NCBI GenBank assembly: GCA_037975125.1
Contig: CM075850.1
Coordinates: 125,169,057-125,233,056, forward strand
Direction: 5' to 3'
DNA: 64,000 bases
From: Latrodectus hesperus
Taxonomy: Eukaryota; Arthropoda; Arachnida; Araneae; Theridiidae
The position numbers were made by a program, and so were the translations under genes. Of this stretch, positions 12,801-24,020 are shown piece after piece (within the stretch, counting starts at the first letter, position 1; each line of letters begins with the position of its first letter). Under the pieces are notes generated by a model that was given only the letters and a program-made list of their open reading frames with translations, had not been told where the DNA came from and did no database searches.

Positions 12801-15800
12801 ATAGTTAAAACAATGATATGAAATTATGATTAATTGTGTAAGGTTCATCATACATTCCACACCATGGATTTAGTTCACCTAGAAACAAATGTCTGTATGT
12901 GAAATTGTGTATTTGATGTAGGTGAGTCAAGCAAGCATAACAGTAAAATTGAAAGTTAAGTGAGCTATTGAAAAATGCTATGTAACTTATTATAGTGGAC
13001 CTGTGATTCCTGCTGATCTAGGAATCATGGATGCATATTCTATAATTCTTGCTAAAGGAAATATATAAAATTTTATACTTGTTCTCACATAAGAGTTGAT
13101 TGTAAAATAAATCTATTTTGTAAGCAGAATCAATTAAAAAAATTGGTTGATAGAATTTTAATACAATTGTGTGTGCTTTAATATAGTAATTATAATGTAT
13201 ATATAAATTTTCCTTAGTTAGAAAATGTATAAAGTTAATTTTATTCCACATTAATTGAATGTGAAATCTGAAATTAAAATTTGATACTAACCAAAGTAAT
13301 CTTTTTTCCTATTATTATCCCCTTTTGAAAATTATATTTGTGTATTTCCAGTAAGAATATGAATTTCATCAATGTAAGGTATTGAAATTTCTAAAATTTA
13401 ATGATCAATTAAATGATCTTTTAAAATAGAAACATGAGAATCATTATTAATAATAGTTTGTTATTTTAAAGGAACTCATTTGCAATCTTCATCCGGCCAT
13501 CAAATTATTAAAATGTCATCTATTGCTTTATCCATTGCAAAAACTGAAGGTTCATCATCTGTAAGAAGTACTGACAGTTCATCTGCTTCAGGTAGTGAAA
13601 AATTACCAACTGTAGAAACCATGATTGCTAAAGCGACTGAGAATTATGGTGTGGACATGAGAACTGTGGAAAGAACTACCACCAAACAAACAATATTGCA
13701 GAAAGTTTTGTCTTCAAAAGAATCCATTTTCAGTCAAACGTCAAATGGGTGAGAAATTTAAACCTAAAATATTTGGATATTAATGGTTATGTATTCACAT
13801 TGATGAAGATATTATATAATGAATTTCTATATATTTTATGAGGTTAGTATCAATGTAAGTTTAACAAATAAGTAAATCTTAATAGTTTTCATGATTAAAA
13901 AAATTATTCATAGCTAATGCTATGTGATTCTTCATTTTCTCTATATTATGACAAACAATTATAAAATTTTATTTGTAGACTTTATTATTTTTGTCTCACA
14001 TCAGCATGTAAATAGTAAATGAATTTAAAAAAAAGTTATAAATATTAAGTGTCACTTCCAATTAAACATGTTGTGTAATAAATACAGAAATAATCTTTCT
14101 AATTCTCGTCAAATTGCTTCCAAGTGATGTATTTAAAAGCTTACTTCTACAGTCTCAATGACATTTTTTAATACCTTTATGGTTAAATGAACTATGGATT
14201 CAAAAAATATGATAGGACAACAGTTTTCATTATCGAAGATTTTGAATTTGATCCCAACCATATTTGGACCACTGGAGATTAATGTTCTAAGTTTTTGCAG
14301 TTGTCTTTATAAAATATTAAACTGTAATTATATCTTTCTTCTAAAATACTTTGAAACATTTGTTTTAAAATTACACTGAAATATGAAACAAATTGGATTA
14401 AATGACTAAAATATCTATTATCAACTTGCTTTATATTTCTCCATTTTTATTAAAAAATTTGTTCCTTCTTATTTAGAAAAGTATGAAAATGAAATATAAA
14501 TTACTTCATGTATCAAATTTAACTTAATTTTTTATTCAGAAGTGAATGATTTTACTAGATAAAAAAGAAACATAATAAATAGATGTTACAACATGTTCAT
14601 ATATTTTACAGTATATAGCAATGGAACATTTTTGATTGAAAATATTGTTATTTTTAAAACTATGCAAATAAAAATTATTTGATGTGATTTTAGATCATCC
14701 ATTGAATTGAGAAACAGTGAGCAAACGAGTACTCACCATCAGGAATCGGTGCAAATATTCCAAAAGAAAATTCCATCTGGTAGTGACTCTCCATTCAAAC
14801 CATTTCGTCCTGGAACATCTTCAGAGCCATCAACAAGTGAAGAACCTGTGCATCAAACTCTCCTGCACAAGGCACTGTCAAAGGAGGTGAGCTGTAGTCC
14901 GAGTTCTAGTCACGCTGCACCATCTTTGTTGCCTGAAGTAAAAAATAACATGGCCAGTTCATTCAGTTCTCCTTCAACTAGTTTCCAAAACCAGTATCCA
15001 CTTGATTTTTCAAGTAAGTTAACATAAATTTATCTGTCGTGCATATTCTGTATCATTTGTTTCAATATAAACATTTTCTTTTATTGTCAACCCATAAAAT
15101 AAAGACAACTAATTTATAAAAATTTAAGGATATTCTATATGTTATATGTGATGTTAAAAAAACTGAATAGTGATGCATGTTAAGTACAAATATAACATCT
15201 CATCTATTTAAAACTATATTTACTGTATAGTATTTTAAACTTTAATTAGGAAATAAACATTTTATTAAATGATTATTGAAATAACTCTTGTAAATAATAT
15301 TTCTTGTTTTATGATAATTAAATCAAAACAAAGCTTTATATGAATAGCATTGGAGAAATATTTATCAAAGGAAAAAATGTCTGATAGAAAAACAAATACA
15401 ATATTTTTAAAGTACTGAATAAATATTAATATTGTTTATTTTGCTGAAATTTAATCATGATGTTTTTAATATTTTGACACTTTTTAACTATGTTTCGATT
15501 TGAAATATTATTGTAAATATGAGAAATTCATATTAAAATATTTTGTAATGTGGTGTTTTAGATGGAAAATCAGGAGTACCATCAAAATTTGACATTCCAC
15601 CTGTACCTACCAAATCATTTGTTAAAAAATCTAACACCAGTTCCAAGTCTAGTCTCCAGTGCTCACCAGGTACATCTTACTCTATTTGGAGTAAGAAGGT
15701 ACAAGCCACAAAAACTGTGTCATCAGAAACTGCCACTGATCTTCGGATCTGTAATGTCAAATCTCAAGAAACCAAAACAGCCGAAACATCTGCTTCTGTT

Positions 15801-18800
15801 CCAAGTTGTTCAAACAGTCCAGGTTTTGTGCGACCACCTTCTAAGAGCCGTATCTTTTCTCCTAAACCAGTTGTCAGTACTGAACTTCCGCAAAGACCAG
15901 AAAGTGTTAACCTTGGTGAAAACATTTTGAAGAGTAGTGTGGAAAATAGCTATGGAAATCTTGGAGAAAGTACTCTAAAGGCTAATGTTGAGAAGAATTA
16001 TAACCAAAAAACTGAAGAGGTCAGTAATGTATAGTTACATTAAATTTCTGGTTTACATTTTATGCTAAAATGAATTTTAAGCTGCTTTAAATTATACATC
16101 TTTAGACTATTTAATAGCAAACCAAATGAAAGTTTTCACATTTGTTTTTCTTCTTTTATGATATTTTCGTACACTGCATGCTTATATTTTCATTACTAGC
16201 ATCATTTTTCCTGCTTGGTAAAAGGTTTTTTTTCTTGGAATTTCCTGTATTCCATTATCTTTTATTTGTACACTCTGTTAATTTAGCTTACAATATTTTG
16301 TATAAAAATAACTAAGAATACTTTGAAGGAATCAAAAGACCATATGGAATGATATAAAGTGTGGTTCAGAAGTCAGAATTTATGGAATTTTCATTATTTA
16401 ATCGAACTTTGTGTTACTACAACAGTTCTTTAATATCTAAATTTAAGAATTCTCTGCATAAAAATAATTTAAATGTGAAATTAATATTGATAACATTGCA
16501 AGCTTTTTGTTAAAATTATAATTAATTAATAAATGGTGTAATTAATTAAATCATAATAAAACAATAGCAAACATTTTTAAATGAATATTTGCACATATCT
16601 TTTACTAAATAACTTTAAATTAATCATAGAAAAATATGCATATAAATAAAAAAATGGCACAAATGTCAAAAATAATTAAATTACATGGAAATGAAATTAC
16701 ACATTTTCTATTGTATATTTCTTCGCTAATTATTGATTTCACAATATATATACTTAAATTATGTAAAGGAAAGTTGTTATCAATTTTAAAATGATGTGTG
16801 GCATTTTCATCACTAATTTTCAAAATTAATTTCATAATTATTACTTCAAGAACATTTGTATTATTCATTAGTTAATATTTTAATACTTTTTAATTGATAT
16901 TTCTTTATGAAATAGAAATTATTTTTTAAAATAGTGAATATACATGCTTCAATAGTTTATAGAAATGTCACCTAATTCAAAGTGAATGATAGAACTATAA
17001 ATTGAAATAATATATTTTCTAATAATTCCTATTGAACATTAAAATTTTTAAAATTAAAGCATGGCATTTTATTTTAAGTGAGCTCTTTATATGTTAATTT
17101 AAAAATAATAACACTTTGTCCACTTTGTATAAAATATTGCCAATAACAGGAATCGGAATTACTACAGTAGTGGTTATTGGTAGCTGACTCATATTTATGA
17201 TTGTGGGGTCGATTCTATATATTATTTAAGGACAAAATTGTTAAAATAACATTTTTCATATTTATAATTATCCTCATTTAATTATTTCATTAATGTAATA
17301 CTAAATATTAAGTATAAGTTATATAGCAAAACAGTTATGCACAACATTGGCATCATTATCATTTATAAATTATGACAGAAACTTAATTTATTATATATAT
17401 ATATATAATGGATATGCATAAAAAACAGAATAAACTTTGTGAGACATTACACCGATTACTGGTATTACCAACATACAAAATTAGGAACTTGTTATGGAGA
17501 AACATCAATAGCATATTATGCAAGAAGCAACTACACAGTATGTTTTTGTAAACATAATTATTTCACAATCAATACATGAAATTTTGATAAATAGTATTAT
17601 TTATCATTTTTTATTATATATATATAGCTAAAATTTTAACTATTTATGTCTACTAGTTTTATGATAATAACTCATTTCTAAGTTTGCTGTGAATAGAATT
17701 GTGTTATTTACCCATCAGTAATAATTTTCTATCATATGTTAAAGGAACTCCGAGCACTGTCCTATCCTTCGCTTGCAGCCAGCAGCACTTCATTGTCTTG
17801 TGGTGTGCATGCACACAGCATGACCCCCATCTTCAGCATGATCAAGCCACCTGGGACGACAACGCCAAACGGCAGCCCTTATAAATGCATGGGCTGTGGG
17901 ATATCTGATGCCAAGTTCCTTTGTTCTGGCTGCAGAAATCATTGGTATTGCAGCGCACAATGCCAGGTCAGACATCAATTTGTTAAGCATGTCATATAGG
18001 TTAAGGATTCCATTCTGTTTCATCTCTGGTCTCATAGTTTTAAGCCCAGCTGAGTTATTTCCAACCTTGGACTACTGTTACTCATTGTCCATCTTAGATT
18101 TTAAAAATTATGATTTAAATTATATTAACTTTGCTTAACATATGGTTTGTGTTGAGAGATGAATTGGCTTGGTTTAAAACTTTTACAAGTAAAAGTAAAA
18201 AACTGGGGACATGATATAGTATCATGGAGTGTGTTATGTAAGAACTACAATCTCTCAATTGCACTATAAATTTAGTATACATTTAAGTTATCTAAACAAC
18301 CATGTCTCTATAGTTTTTAGCTAAAATTTGCTACACAGTTACACACTAACAAATATAAGGAAACTATAATACAAGCTTAATTATATAAAAAATTTTATAT
18401 GGGTAATTGAATTAAAATGATACCAACTGATTTAACTATAAAAAAAAACCATCTTCAACTTTATACTGCTAATAATGTAATGCAAAAAAAAAAATAATAA
18501 AAAATAATCGAGAAACTAAAACATTAATTTAAATTAACGTAAACATAATATAAAAAGGTAGAACACAAGAATTTGTAATATTTTAAAACATTTATAAAAA
18601 CAGATTATATTTTCATCACTGTGTAAGGTGTGTAACAAAAATTACATAAAGTATGCAGCTGTTAATTTCACATCTTACAAAATGTAATTTTTACTCTAAG
18701 ATACTAACTTTTACACTGTTAAAATGAAAGCGTTGAAGTATAAAAATTTATTTAACAATTAAATAATAAATTTTATTTATTTTGACTGGCAAAAGCCATG

Positions 18801-19642
18801 TGTTTTTAAAATTCTTTTGAATTTTTTTATTTCTGCATTTATTTGGTACATTATCATGGCTTTTAAATTTTTTTCTCCCTATTTGTATTATTTCAATGTT
18901 ACAATAGAATTAAATGTTCTGAATTATGTTAGATTATGCTATATTTATAATATATGTAAAACACATTATAATACTTTGATAAATTGTTTAAAACATTAGG
19001 TAATCCACAATTTAAATAATTTATTATTACAATTATTTAGTTTTTCTTTTGCTTCAGATTAATGAGTAAAATTTTCACATATTAATGTTTAATCCTATAA
19101 ACTCTTTAAATATCTATATATTTAAATTCATTAAAAATATTTAAGATGTTATAGTTTATAATATTTTTTAAATAAAAGTTGTTCATTAGCGAAATTCATC
19201 ATTATCCTGTAAAAAGTCAAAACATTTTAATATAGCCATATTACTACATAATAAAAATGAAAATAAATGTGAAAGTTTACAAATTAAACTTATATTCTGT
19301 AAAATTTTTTGAATAAATCTAAAGATTCTATTTTATATTTAAATGTTTGCTAAATAAATTACACAATTGAAAATGTAACCAATATTATTTCTTAATTATT
19401 ATCCACATAAAAAATGAATTGATTTAGTTATTTTTAAGTGAAATAAATTGCAAACTGTAAAGAAACAAAATTACATTTTGCATATATATATTAATTATTT
19501 ACTGTTATCTATACATAAGAAAAATAATAATTTGTTTTAAATACCTGTTTCCTTTTAGAACCTGCGATGGCCTGAACATTCCCAGGCATGTGTTGGAAAT
19601 ACGTATAGCAATGAGGCAGGATCAAGTTATCCGAAAATCTGA
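2177..19642 (+). CDS. Large C-terminal MYND-finger protein, 11 exons, N terminus outside window or unplaced
   Basis: Coding exons seen: 2177-4813, 6412-6626, 9238-9623, 10541-10697, 10809-10977, 11721-11905, 13472-13748, 14694-15013, 15562-16019, 17745-17966, 19559-19642. All introns are GT-AG and every junction keeps frame, giving 1,702 residues, numbered here from the first full codon. Residues 1-880 are Lys/Ser/Glu-rich and look disordered, with basic clusters (KKRKL about 24-28, PPPRKRSP) and two SUMO-consensus sites followed by acidic residues (IKQE about 71-74; IKCE about 864-867). A more hydrophobic helical patch lies at about 182-264 (AVRILMGELLDR, VRELLFQFCQRY). A Leu/Lys/Glu helix at about 1150-1210 could form a coiled coil. 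The C terminus is a MYND zinc finger with ligands C1649, C1652, C1661, C1664, C1670, C1674, H1682, C1686. MYND fingers usually bind proline-rich peptides in transcription corepressors. A nuclear regulatory role is inferred; I recognise no orthologue. No PHD, bromo, PWWP, SAND or SET signature was seen in this part. Confidence 0.8.
5116..5685. mobile_element. MITE-like element with 23-bp perfect terminal inverted repeats
   Basis: The left end 5116-5138 and right end 5663-5685 are exact reverse complements over 23 bp (core GGTACTTTTCCGTTT). They are flanked by the 4-bp direct repeat ATTA at 5112-5115 and 5686-5689. The 570-bp body has no coding capacity, so it is non-autonomous. The right half contains GTCGCCAATTGGCGAC, a perfect palindrome, at about 5614-5629. 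It lies in the intron after the giant exon. The superfamily is not assigned. Confidence 0.7.
5955..6090 (+). mobile_element. Old SINE A copy
   Basis: A degenerate match to the SINE A body: tRNA B-box remnant GGGTTCAATTTC, then CTTGGGC, then a tail matching the young copy at 34260-34431 read on the other strand (GATCTAACTAGCCTTTG against the young form's TCTAATTAGCC). Its divergence makes it one of the oldest copies here. Confidence 0.5.
6412..6626 (+). CDS. MYND gene exon (residues 879-951)
   Basis: The acceptor is TTTCTAG at 6410-6411 and the donor is CAAG|GTATAT at 6627. It enters after two bases and leaves after one. The product is acidic and Ser-rich (SADSEDSEGG). It is too short to stand out as an ORF and is placed by splice signals and frame. 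Confidence 0.75.
6809..6864. repeat. (TA)28 microsatellite
   Basis: An uninterrupted TA run in the intron after the 6412-6626 exon, next to the outer edge of the long-armed inverted-repeat element. Confidence 0.95.
6881..8130. mobile_element. Foldback-like element with about 165-180-bp inverted arms
   Basis: The left arm (about 6881-7060) and right arm (about 7966-8130) are imperfect reverse complements along their whole length. Shared landmarks include AATCAAATACCAAATGG at the outside, AAAAGAAACACAGAA in the middle and CCAACATGG near the inside. The roughly 900-bp centre is AT-rich and non-coding. This is a non-autonomous DNA transposon or foldback type with very long TIRs. Its edges are not sharply defined and no target duplication is clear. 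Confidence 0.65.
7797..7908. repeat. Tandem and hairpin-forming GATAATCTATATAGA repeats
   Basis: Several degenerate tandem units of GATAATCTATATAGA, preceded by an inverted pair (ATCATCAATAT...ATATTGATGAT). They lie in the centre of the 6881-8130 element and may be an expanded part of it. Confidence 0.65.
8131..9237. other. Intron sequence without recognised features
   Basis: The remainder of the intron between 6626 and 9238. It is AT-rich with a long pyrimidine-rich stretch around 8670-8860. No coding or repeat signal is supported. Confidence 0.5.
9238..9623 (+). CDS. MYND gene exon (residues 951-1079)
   Basis: The acceptor is TTTTTTTACAG at 9236-9237 and the donor is AGG|GTATGT at 9624, leaving in phase 0. 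It codes for an acidic run (SISDSEDKDESED), then a more hydrophobic segment containing IIASVVSNITLQV and AESILRSLLLET, which may be a short folded or binding helix. Confidence 0.8.
10541..10697 (+). CDS. MYND gene exon (residues 1080-1132)
   Basis: The acceptor is TTTTTAG at 10539-10540 and the donor is CTAG|GTATTT at 10698. It enters in phase 0 and leaves one base. It codes for an amphipathic stretch including ITENVRQFLLTQ. Confidence 0.75.
10809..10977 (+). CDS. MYND gene exon, first half of coiled-coil-like helix (residues 1132-1188)
   Basis: The acceptor is TTTTTTCAG at 10807-10808. Two donors are possible. GTATGA at 10959 would bring a stop into frame in the next exon. GTGAGA at 10978 keeps the frame and restores RYMEEVMKRL across the junction, so 10977 is the chosen end. 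The product is Lys/Glu/Leu-rich (MFKERVERLKHEIMYL), as expected of a coiled coil. Confidence 0.75.
11721..11905 (+). CDS. MYND gene exon, second half of helix (residues 1188-1250)
   Basis: The acceptor is CATCTTAG at 11719-11720 and the donor is GAAG|GTAAAA at 11906. It continues the charged helix (MEEVMKRLIKKYNLEQRK), then becomes Ser/Cys/Ala-rich and probably disordered. Confidence 0.75.
12318..12460 (-). mobile_element. Old SINE A copy
   Basis: Aligns to SINE A on the minus strand: tail remnant CTAATTGGACTAAGACC, then the complement of the B-box (GGGAATCGAAACC) and of the A-box side (ATTAACCATTCAG). It is heavily mutated and lies in the intron between 11905 and 13472. Confidence 0.55.
13472..13748 (+). 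CDS. MYND gene exon (residues 1250-1342)
   Basis: The acceptor is TTTTAAAG at 13470-13471 and the donor is AATGG|GTGAGA at 13749. The product is Ser/Thr-rich, with VRSTDSSSASGSE followed by a Thr- and Lys-rich stretch. No domain is recognised. Confidence 0.75.
14694..15013 (+). CDS. MYND gene exon (residues 1342-1449)
   Basis: The acceptor is GATTTTAG at 14692-14693 and the donor is CAA|GTAAGT at 15014, a perfect consensus. The product is Ser/Pro-rich low-complexity sequence (SGSDSPFKPFRPGTSSEPS), consistent with a disordered linker. Confidence 0.75.
15562..16019 (+). CDS. MYND gene exon (residues 1449-1601)
   Basis: The acceptor is GTTTTAG at 15560-15561. The donor is GAG|GTCAGT at 16020, weaker than the others. 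A stop at 16032-16034 closes the frame if the donor is not used. The product is Ser/Thr/Pro-rich and ends in two similar short units (LGENILKSSVENSYGN and LGESTLKANVEKNYNQ), a small internal duplication. Confidence 0.75.
17140..17225 (+). mobile_element. Possible degenerate tRNA-headed SINE
   Basis: TAGTGGTTATTGGTAGC followed about 25 bases later by GGGGTCGATTC resembles a tRNA A-box and B-box pair. No recognisable body follows. It lies in the intron before the MYND-coding exon. Weak call. Confidence 0.3.
17745..17966 (+). CDS. MYND gene exon carrying six of eight zinc ligands (residues 1602-1675)
   Basis: The acceptor is GTTAAAG at 17743-17744 and the donor is CAG|GTCAGA at 17967. It is less AT-rich than its neighbours. 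It contains the first six MYND ligands in the pattern CMGC, CSGC and YCSAQC. A stop at 17997-17999 follows read-through of the donor, which would lose the last His and Cys and break the second zinc site. Confidence 0.85.
19559..19642 (+). CDS. MYND gene terminal exon with last His and Cys ligands (residues 1676-1702)
   Basis: The acceptor is TCCTTTTAG at 19557-19558. It codes for NLRWPEHSQAC, giving the W-x2-H-x3-C end of a MYND finger at the right spacing (seven residues between the sixth Cys and the His), then 16 more residues and TGA. Completion of the finger across a 1.6-kb intron is strong support for the gene model. Confidence 0.85.
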   Translation, partial: NLRWPEHSQACVGNTYSNEAGSSYPKI

Positions 19643-22600
19643 GAATGTTGATGCAGATGATGGTATATATATAACTGTTACAAAACATTAATATGGGATG
19701 ACCGATATCAATGAAAACATTTTGTCTCATGTTTGTTTTTCATATATATGTGTGAAGTACTTGTATATAGATGCCATTTGTTCATTGTAATTAAGTGAGG
19801 TGTTCGTAAATGAAGAATTGATTGGATTTAGGTGCATTTCTATGTTAGTCCAATTTAATTTCTAAAAATATTGATGGAAAATAGTTTTTAAGACTTGTTT
19901 TCACTTTTACAATAAAAGATTAGGTTAAAAAGGGATTATTCTATGTTGTCAAAAAAAAATATTATTATGCATTCTATTTACTTCATTTAATTTCCAAGGT
20001 CTTGTTGGGTGGAATGAATAAAACATTCGTTTCTCCTGATACATTTTAAAAACAAGAAATTTGTTTTATTCACTGGTAAATTTTATTAAGTTCTTTTAAT
20101 ATTATTTATAAATCATTAATGATCATAACATATCTTTTAAAGGAAATATTAATTTAAATGTCATAACTTAATATTTATTAACTATGACTGTAGTGATTAG
20201 ATAAAAGCAAGTGCATATGTTCAGGGGAGCAGAAAAAGTGTAATCTCACTTTTAAATGCTATTTGTCTTGTGGTAAATTTCTGGACTTAGTTGTAGCATA
20301 TATTTGTATAAATATTTAGAATGTAGTTAAAAAATTTGTACATTTCATAGTAAATTTTTTGTTATCCTAGTGTTTCAGCTGAACAAAAATGGTGCAATCC
20401 AGTGCAATTTAAATTTTACTTTAAGAATTGAATCATACTTTAATATAACTATGGTCATCCCATATTAAAATACCTCATACCAAAATAATTGATGGTAAAG
20501 TCAATTTCATGCCAAAAATTCAGAAATTTTATGTGAATCCCTTGTCAATATCAAATGCTTATAAGGGGTGAATGTTGACTATTTTATATCACACGATAAA
20601 TTTATTGTCTTAGAAAAACAAACCTTCTGCGTATAAATGTCTGTAGACATTCATTTGAGCTAAATGAATATCATATGAAAGTGCATTTTTTTTAAATCCT
20701 ATTTTTAAAAATCATTTGAAAATTTGTGCCATTTTATTCACTTTATGCTCATTATTAAGAAAAATCATAAATTTATGTTGTGAATAACATTGTTTAATTT
20801 ATTTGATATCATTAATTAAATTTTATAAATATAACTTAAATTTTATGCATGTTTCGATTGGAAAATACACACATGGCTGAAAATCACTCATAGAAACATA
20901 TTAGAAACTATTCTTGTTTTCAAGATGTGTAATGCATAATTTTCTGAATATCATACACTATGGGAATACTGTGTGTAACATCAATATATATTTGTTTGAA
21001 CTCCATTTCATTATCATCCCCATTTCAAAATTTTTTAATTACTTATTCCTATAGTATAAAAATGTATCATAATTTGATGAAATACTGATTTTAATATAGT
21101 GCTTGCCATTTTAAAACTACTCATAACCACTTGTTTTTAAATTAATCATTTTACAACTTGTATTATTATTGCCTCATTCAAATATCAATTAAATCATGAT
21201 CAGATAGTTTAGTCACCATATATTTTAGAGCAGTGTAAAATTTACTTTCTTCCCTTTGTATAAAACTTAAGGATTTATTTTACTTTACAATCACACAAAA
21301 CTGAGCTTCATTAAACTGAGTGTTGAATATTGTGGTCCAAAGAATACCATTTCAAAAATTCTTGGTAAGTAATTTCATAGTTGTATCATTTTGGACGATA
21401 TGTAAATATATAAGTTAGTCACCCCCATTGTGCAAGCATTCCTCATGGGTAGCATTAGCTATGCTGCAAGTAATAATGTAAAATTTAAAAAACCCATATT
21501 GTAGAGAAATTTGAAACAAAATTTTAAGAATTGTTAACATTGTCGGTATGTTTATTTTTAACGTTGGAAATGTGTGATACAGTGGAAATTTCTAACATTA
21601 TTTCTCTTGTTTGTTAGTAACATCTAAAAATTTATCCAAAATTAAATTATACCTATTGTTGTGTACGTTATAAAATTTTATTTGTTTAAATTTGGTTTTT
21701 ATGATCAGAATTTAGATTTGTTAAATTACTTTTGTAATTTATGAGTTTATTTATAAAAATCAAGTAGAATAACATATATATATGTTAATTAAATGTTGAA
21801 TTAATATCCCTAATAGAGTTTGCATATCTCAGAATCCGATAGTTTTATTTATAAATTTTAATTCAAAAATCTTTTTAAATTAACTGTGATAAAACATTTA
21901 CAATCAATAATTTTTAATTGATTACTAAACAATTAGAATCTTATAATAATCTAGAATTATATTTTACATTCTAAAATATTTATTTTCTACTCTAAAATTA
22001 TAAATAAATGTTATCTGCAAATACATTACTTTCACGTATCTTTTGTTTTATGAAGTTAAATTCATTTACAGTTTTCACAAAAGCTTAAACATAGCATATT
22101 GGCTATAAAGATTACAAAATGTTAAATCTATACCATATATTTTATTAAAAATAATGTAGTACATATCTTAAAAATTTGAAATTTTTAATTCAGCATGACT
22201 ATTATATCATTATATAGTTCTCTAATAGAAAAGAAATATGCTATCAGTGGTTCATTTTATGTATCTCTAATATTTGTCAACATTCAAATTTATTTAAAAT
22301 ATGACAAATTTGTTTCTATATATATTTTTCAATCATTCAATCAAGTAAGCTTACACAAATATAAAGGAAGTTTATTTTAATTGTTTTCTGTGTAAAACCA
22401 ACTTCTTCAAAATTTTATGAAACATCAAAAATAAATGTTTTGAAATTCCTCATTTGAAATGCATATTAATATTTTGCAATAATAAAATGTTAGTTGTTGA
22501 ATTTTTAATATTAAAATGCAACAGTTTTTTTTCCACATAACTGTAAATATTTCAAGATATTCTAGAAATTTATTTACTTATAAAATTCATTGTAAAAGAT

Positions 22601-23290
22601 CATGACACAAACTAAAATGATGAAATTTAAATATCTTTTAGAATTAATTGAAAAAAGGGATAATTTATAGAATTCATTTAAATCTATTTCATTGTTCATA
22701 CCAACATTCAACAGTAATAAAAATGTTGTAGATTTTACAACAGTAAAATGCAATAACTTCTCTTATGTAATTTTTCCTATCAAATATCTGTGACTTTATT
22801 TAATTGTTCTAGCAAAACTCACTGCAGAAAAGCGTGGATTGCTGTAAAAAATATCTTGAGATTTAAAAAATTTACCAAGGAATAATTTATTTTCATTCCT
22901 TCATTTCTTTTACAATCTTAAATAAACTTTATAACATATTTTCTGGTCTTTTATGTACTTAACTGAAAACGATACTTCAGAAAACTCACACATGGACTTG
23001 TGTGGTTTGAAATATATTTCATTTGTGCATGTAGTAAAAATGATTAAGAAATATAAAAACATTTGTATGCAGCATTCCCACATTTCAAAACATGAAGTTT
23101 TTTTTATAATTAAATTATGTAAATCTCATTACATGTTTTTAGTTTTAGACCTCTAAATATCTTGCATATGACATGCTTTTGTGTGCTAGTATATTTGTTG
23201 TTATGAATATATGTTCCTTCTATGTTCATTTGTGCTTGCTTATCTTGTGCAATATGTTGGCTTTATGAATGTAAAGAATAAATAAATTCA
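19643..23290 (+). other. 3' flank, possible long 3' UTR of the MYND gene
   Basis: No coding sequence seen. AATAAA hexamers occur at 19911-19916 and 20017-20022, close enough to the stop for short 3' UTRs. An overlapping AATAAATAAA at 23277-23286, followed by a less A-rich stretch, could end a longer form. The choice cannot be made without transcript reads. The rest is AT-rich single-copy-looking sequence. Confidence 0.35.
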
Positions 23291-23924
23291 TTGTTACTTG
23301 CTTTGCTAGAGTCTTATTTCATCTACCAATGTGTAAATTTCACTTGCTATAAATATTCTAGTGTCTCAATTACAAGTAATGAAATTGGCTAATTTAATAA
23401 TAGAAAATAAAGAAGTATATAATCTTATCTATTGAAAAAGGTAAAATATTTAAGTGCAAGCAAGAAATAATGCCACAAATATTGAGAAAAAAAAATTAAA
23501 TATTTTGTGATAAATAAGAGTGATACATTTTTATTAGAAATAAAACAAAAGCTATATAACATGTTTATTTTGCTTGTTGAATTATTATATAATTTAATGC
23601 TTTAGAAATTTTGAAAACCAAGTATCATGTACTTACATACAAGATTTGGAAAAGAAAGATATTGAGAAGAGTAATCAGATACAATTTGACTAAGTTATAT
23701 CAAAGCATTTAAATATCTTATATTAATTAAAGTGATACATTATAATAAAATCAATTCTATAAAATTTTTTCTGAGACAATTTCTGGATTTCAATATTCTT
23801 ATGGTATTATTTATATGTATGATGAAGTCCTCAAAGGATATTTTAAATTTAAAATAATTTTAGGGATTTACTATAACTTGTTTGCAAATACATAGCTACT
23901 TATTTTATAAATATGTAGAGATGC

Positions 23925-24020
23925 CAACCTCTGAGCATCCCAATCAGTACTAATCGGACATATTTTCAGTACTTTCAGTAACCTTTCAAAAATTTCAGTA
24001 ACTTTTTCAGTAATTCGTGG
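23925..24020. repeat. Cluster of TTCAGTA repeats
   Basis: At least five TTCAGTA or TCAGTA units lie within 80 bases, spaced irregularly, next to the less AT-rich lead CCAACCTCTGAGCATCCC. It may be the end of an unrecognised element. Confidence 0.4.
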
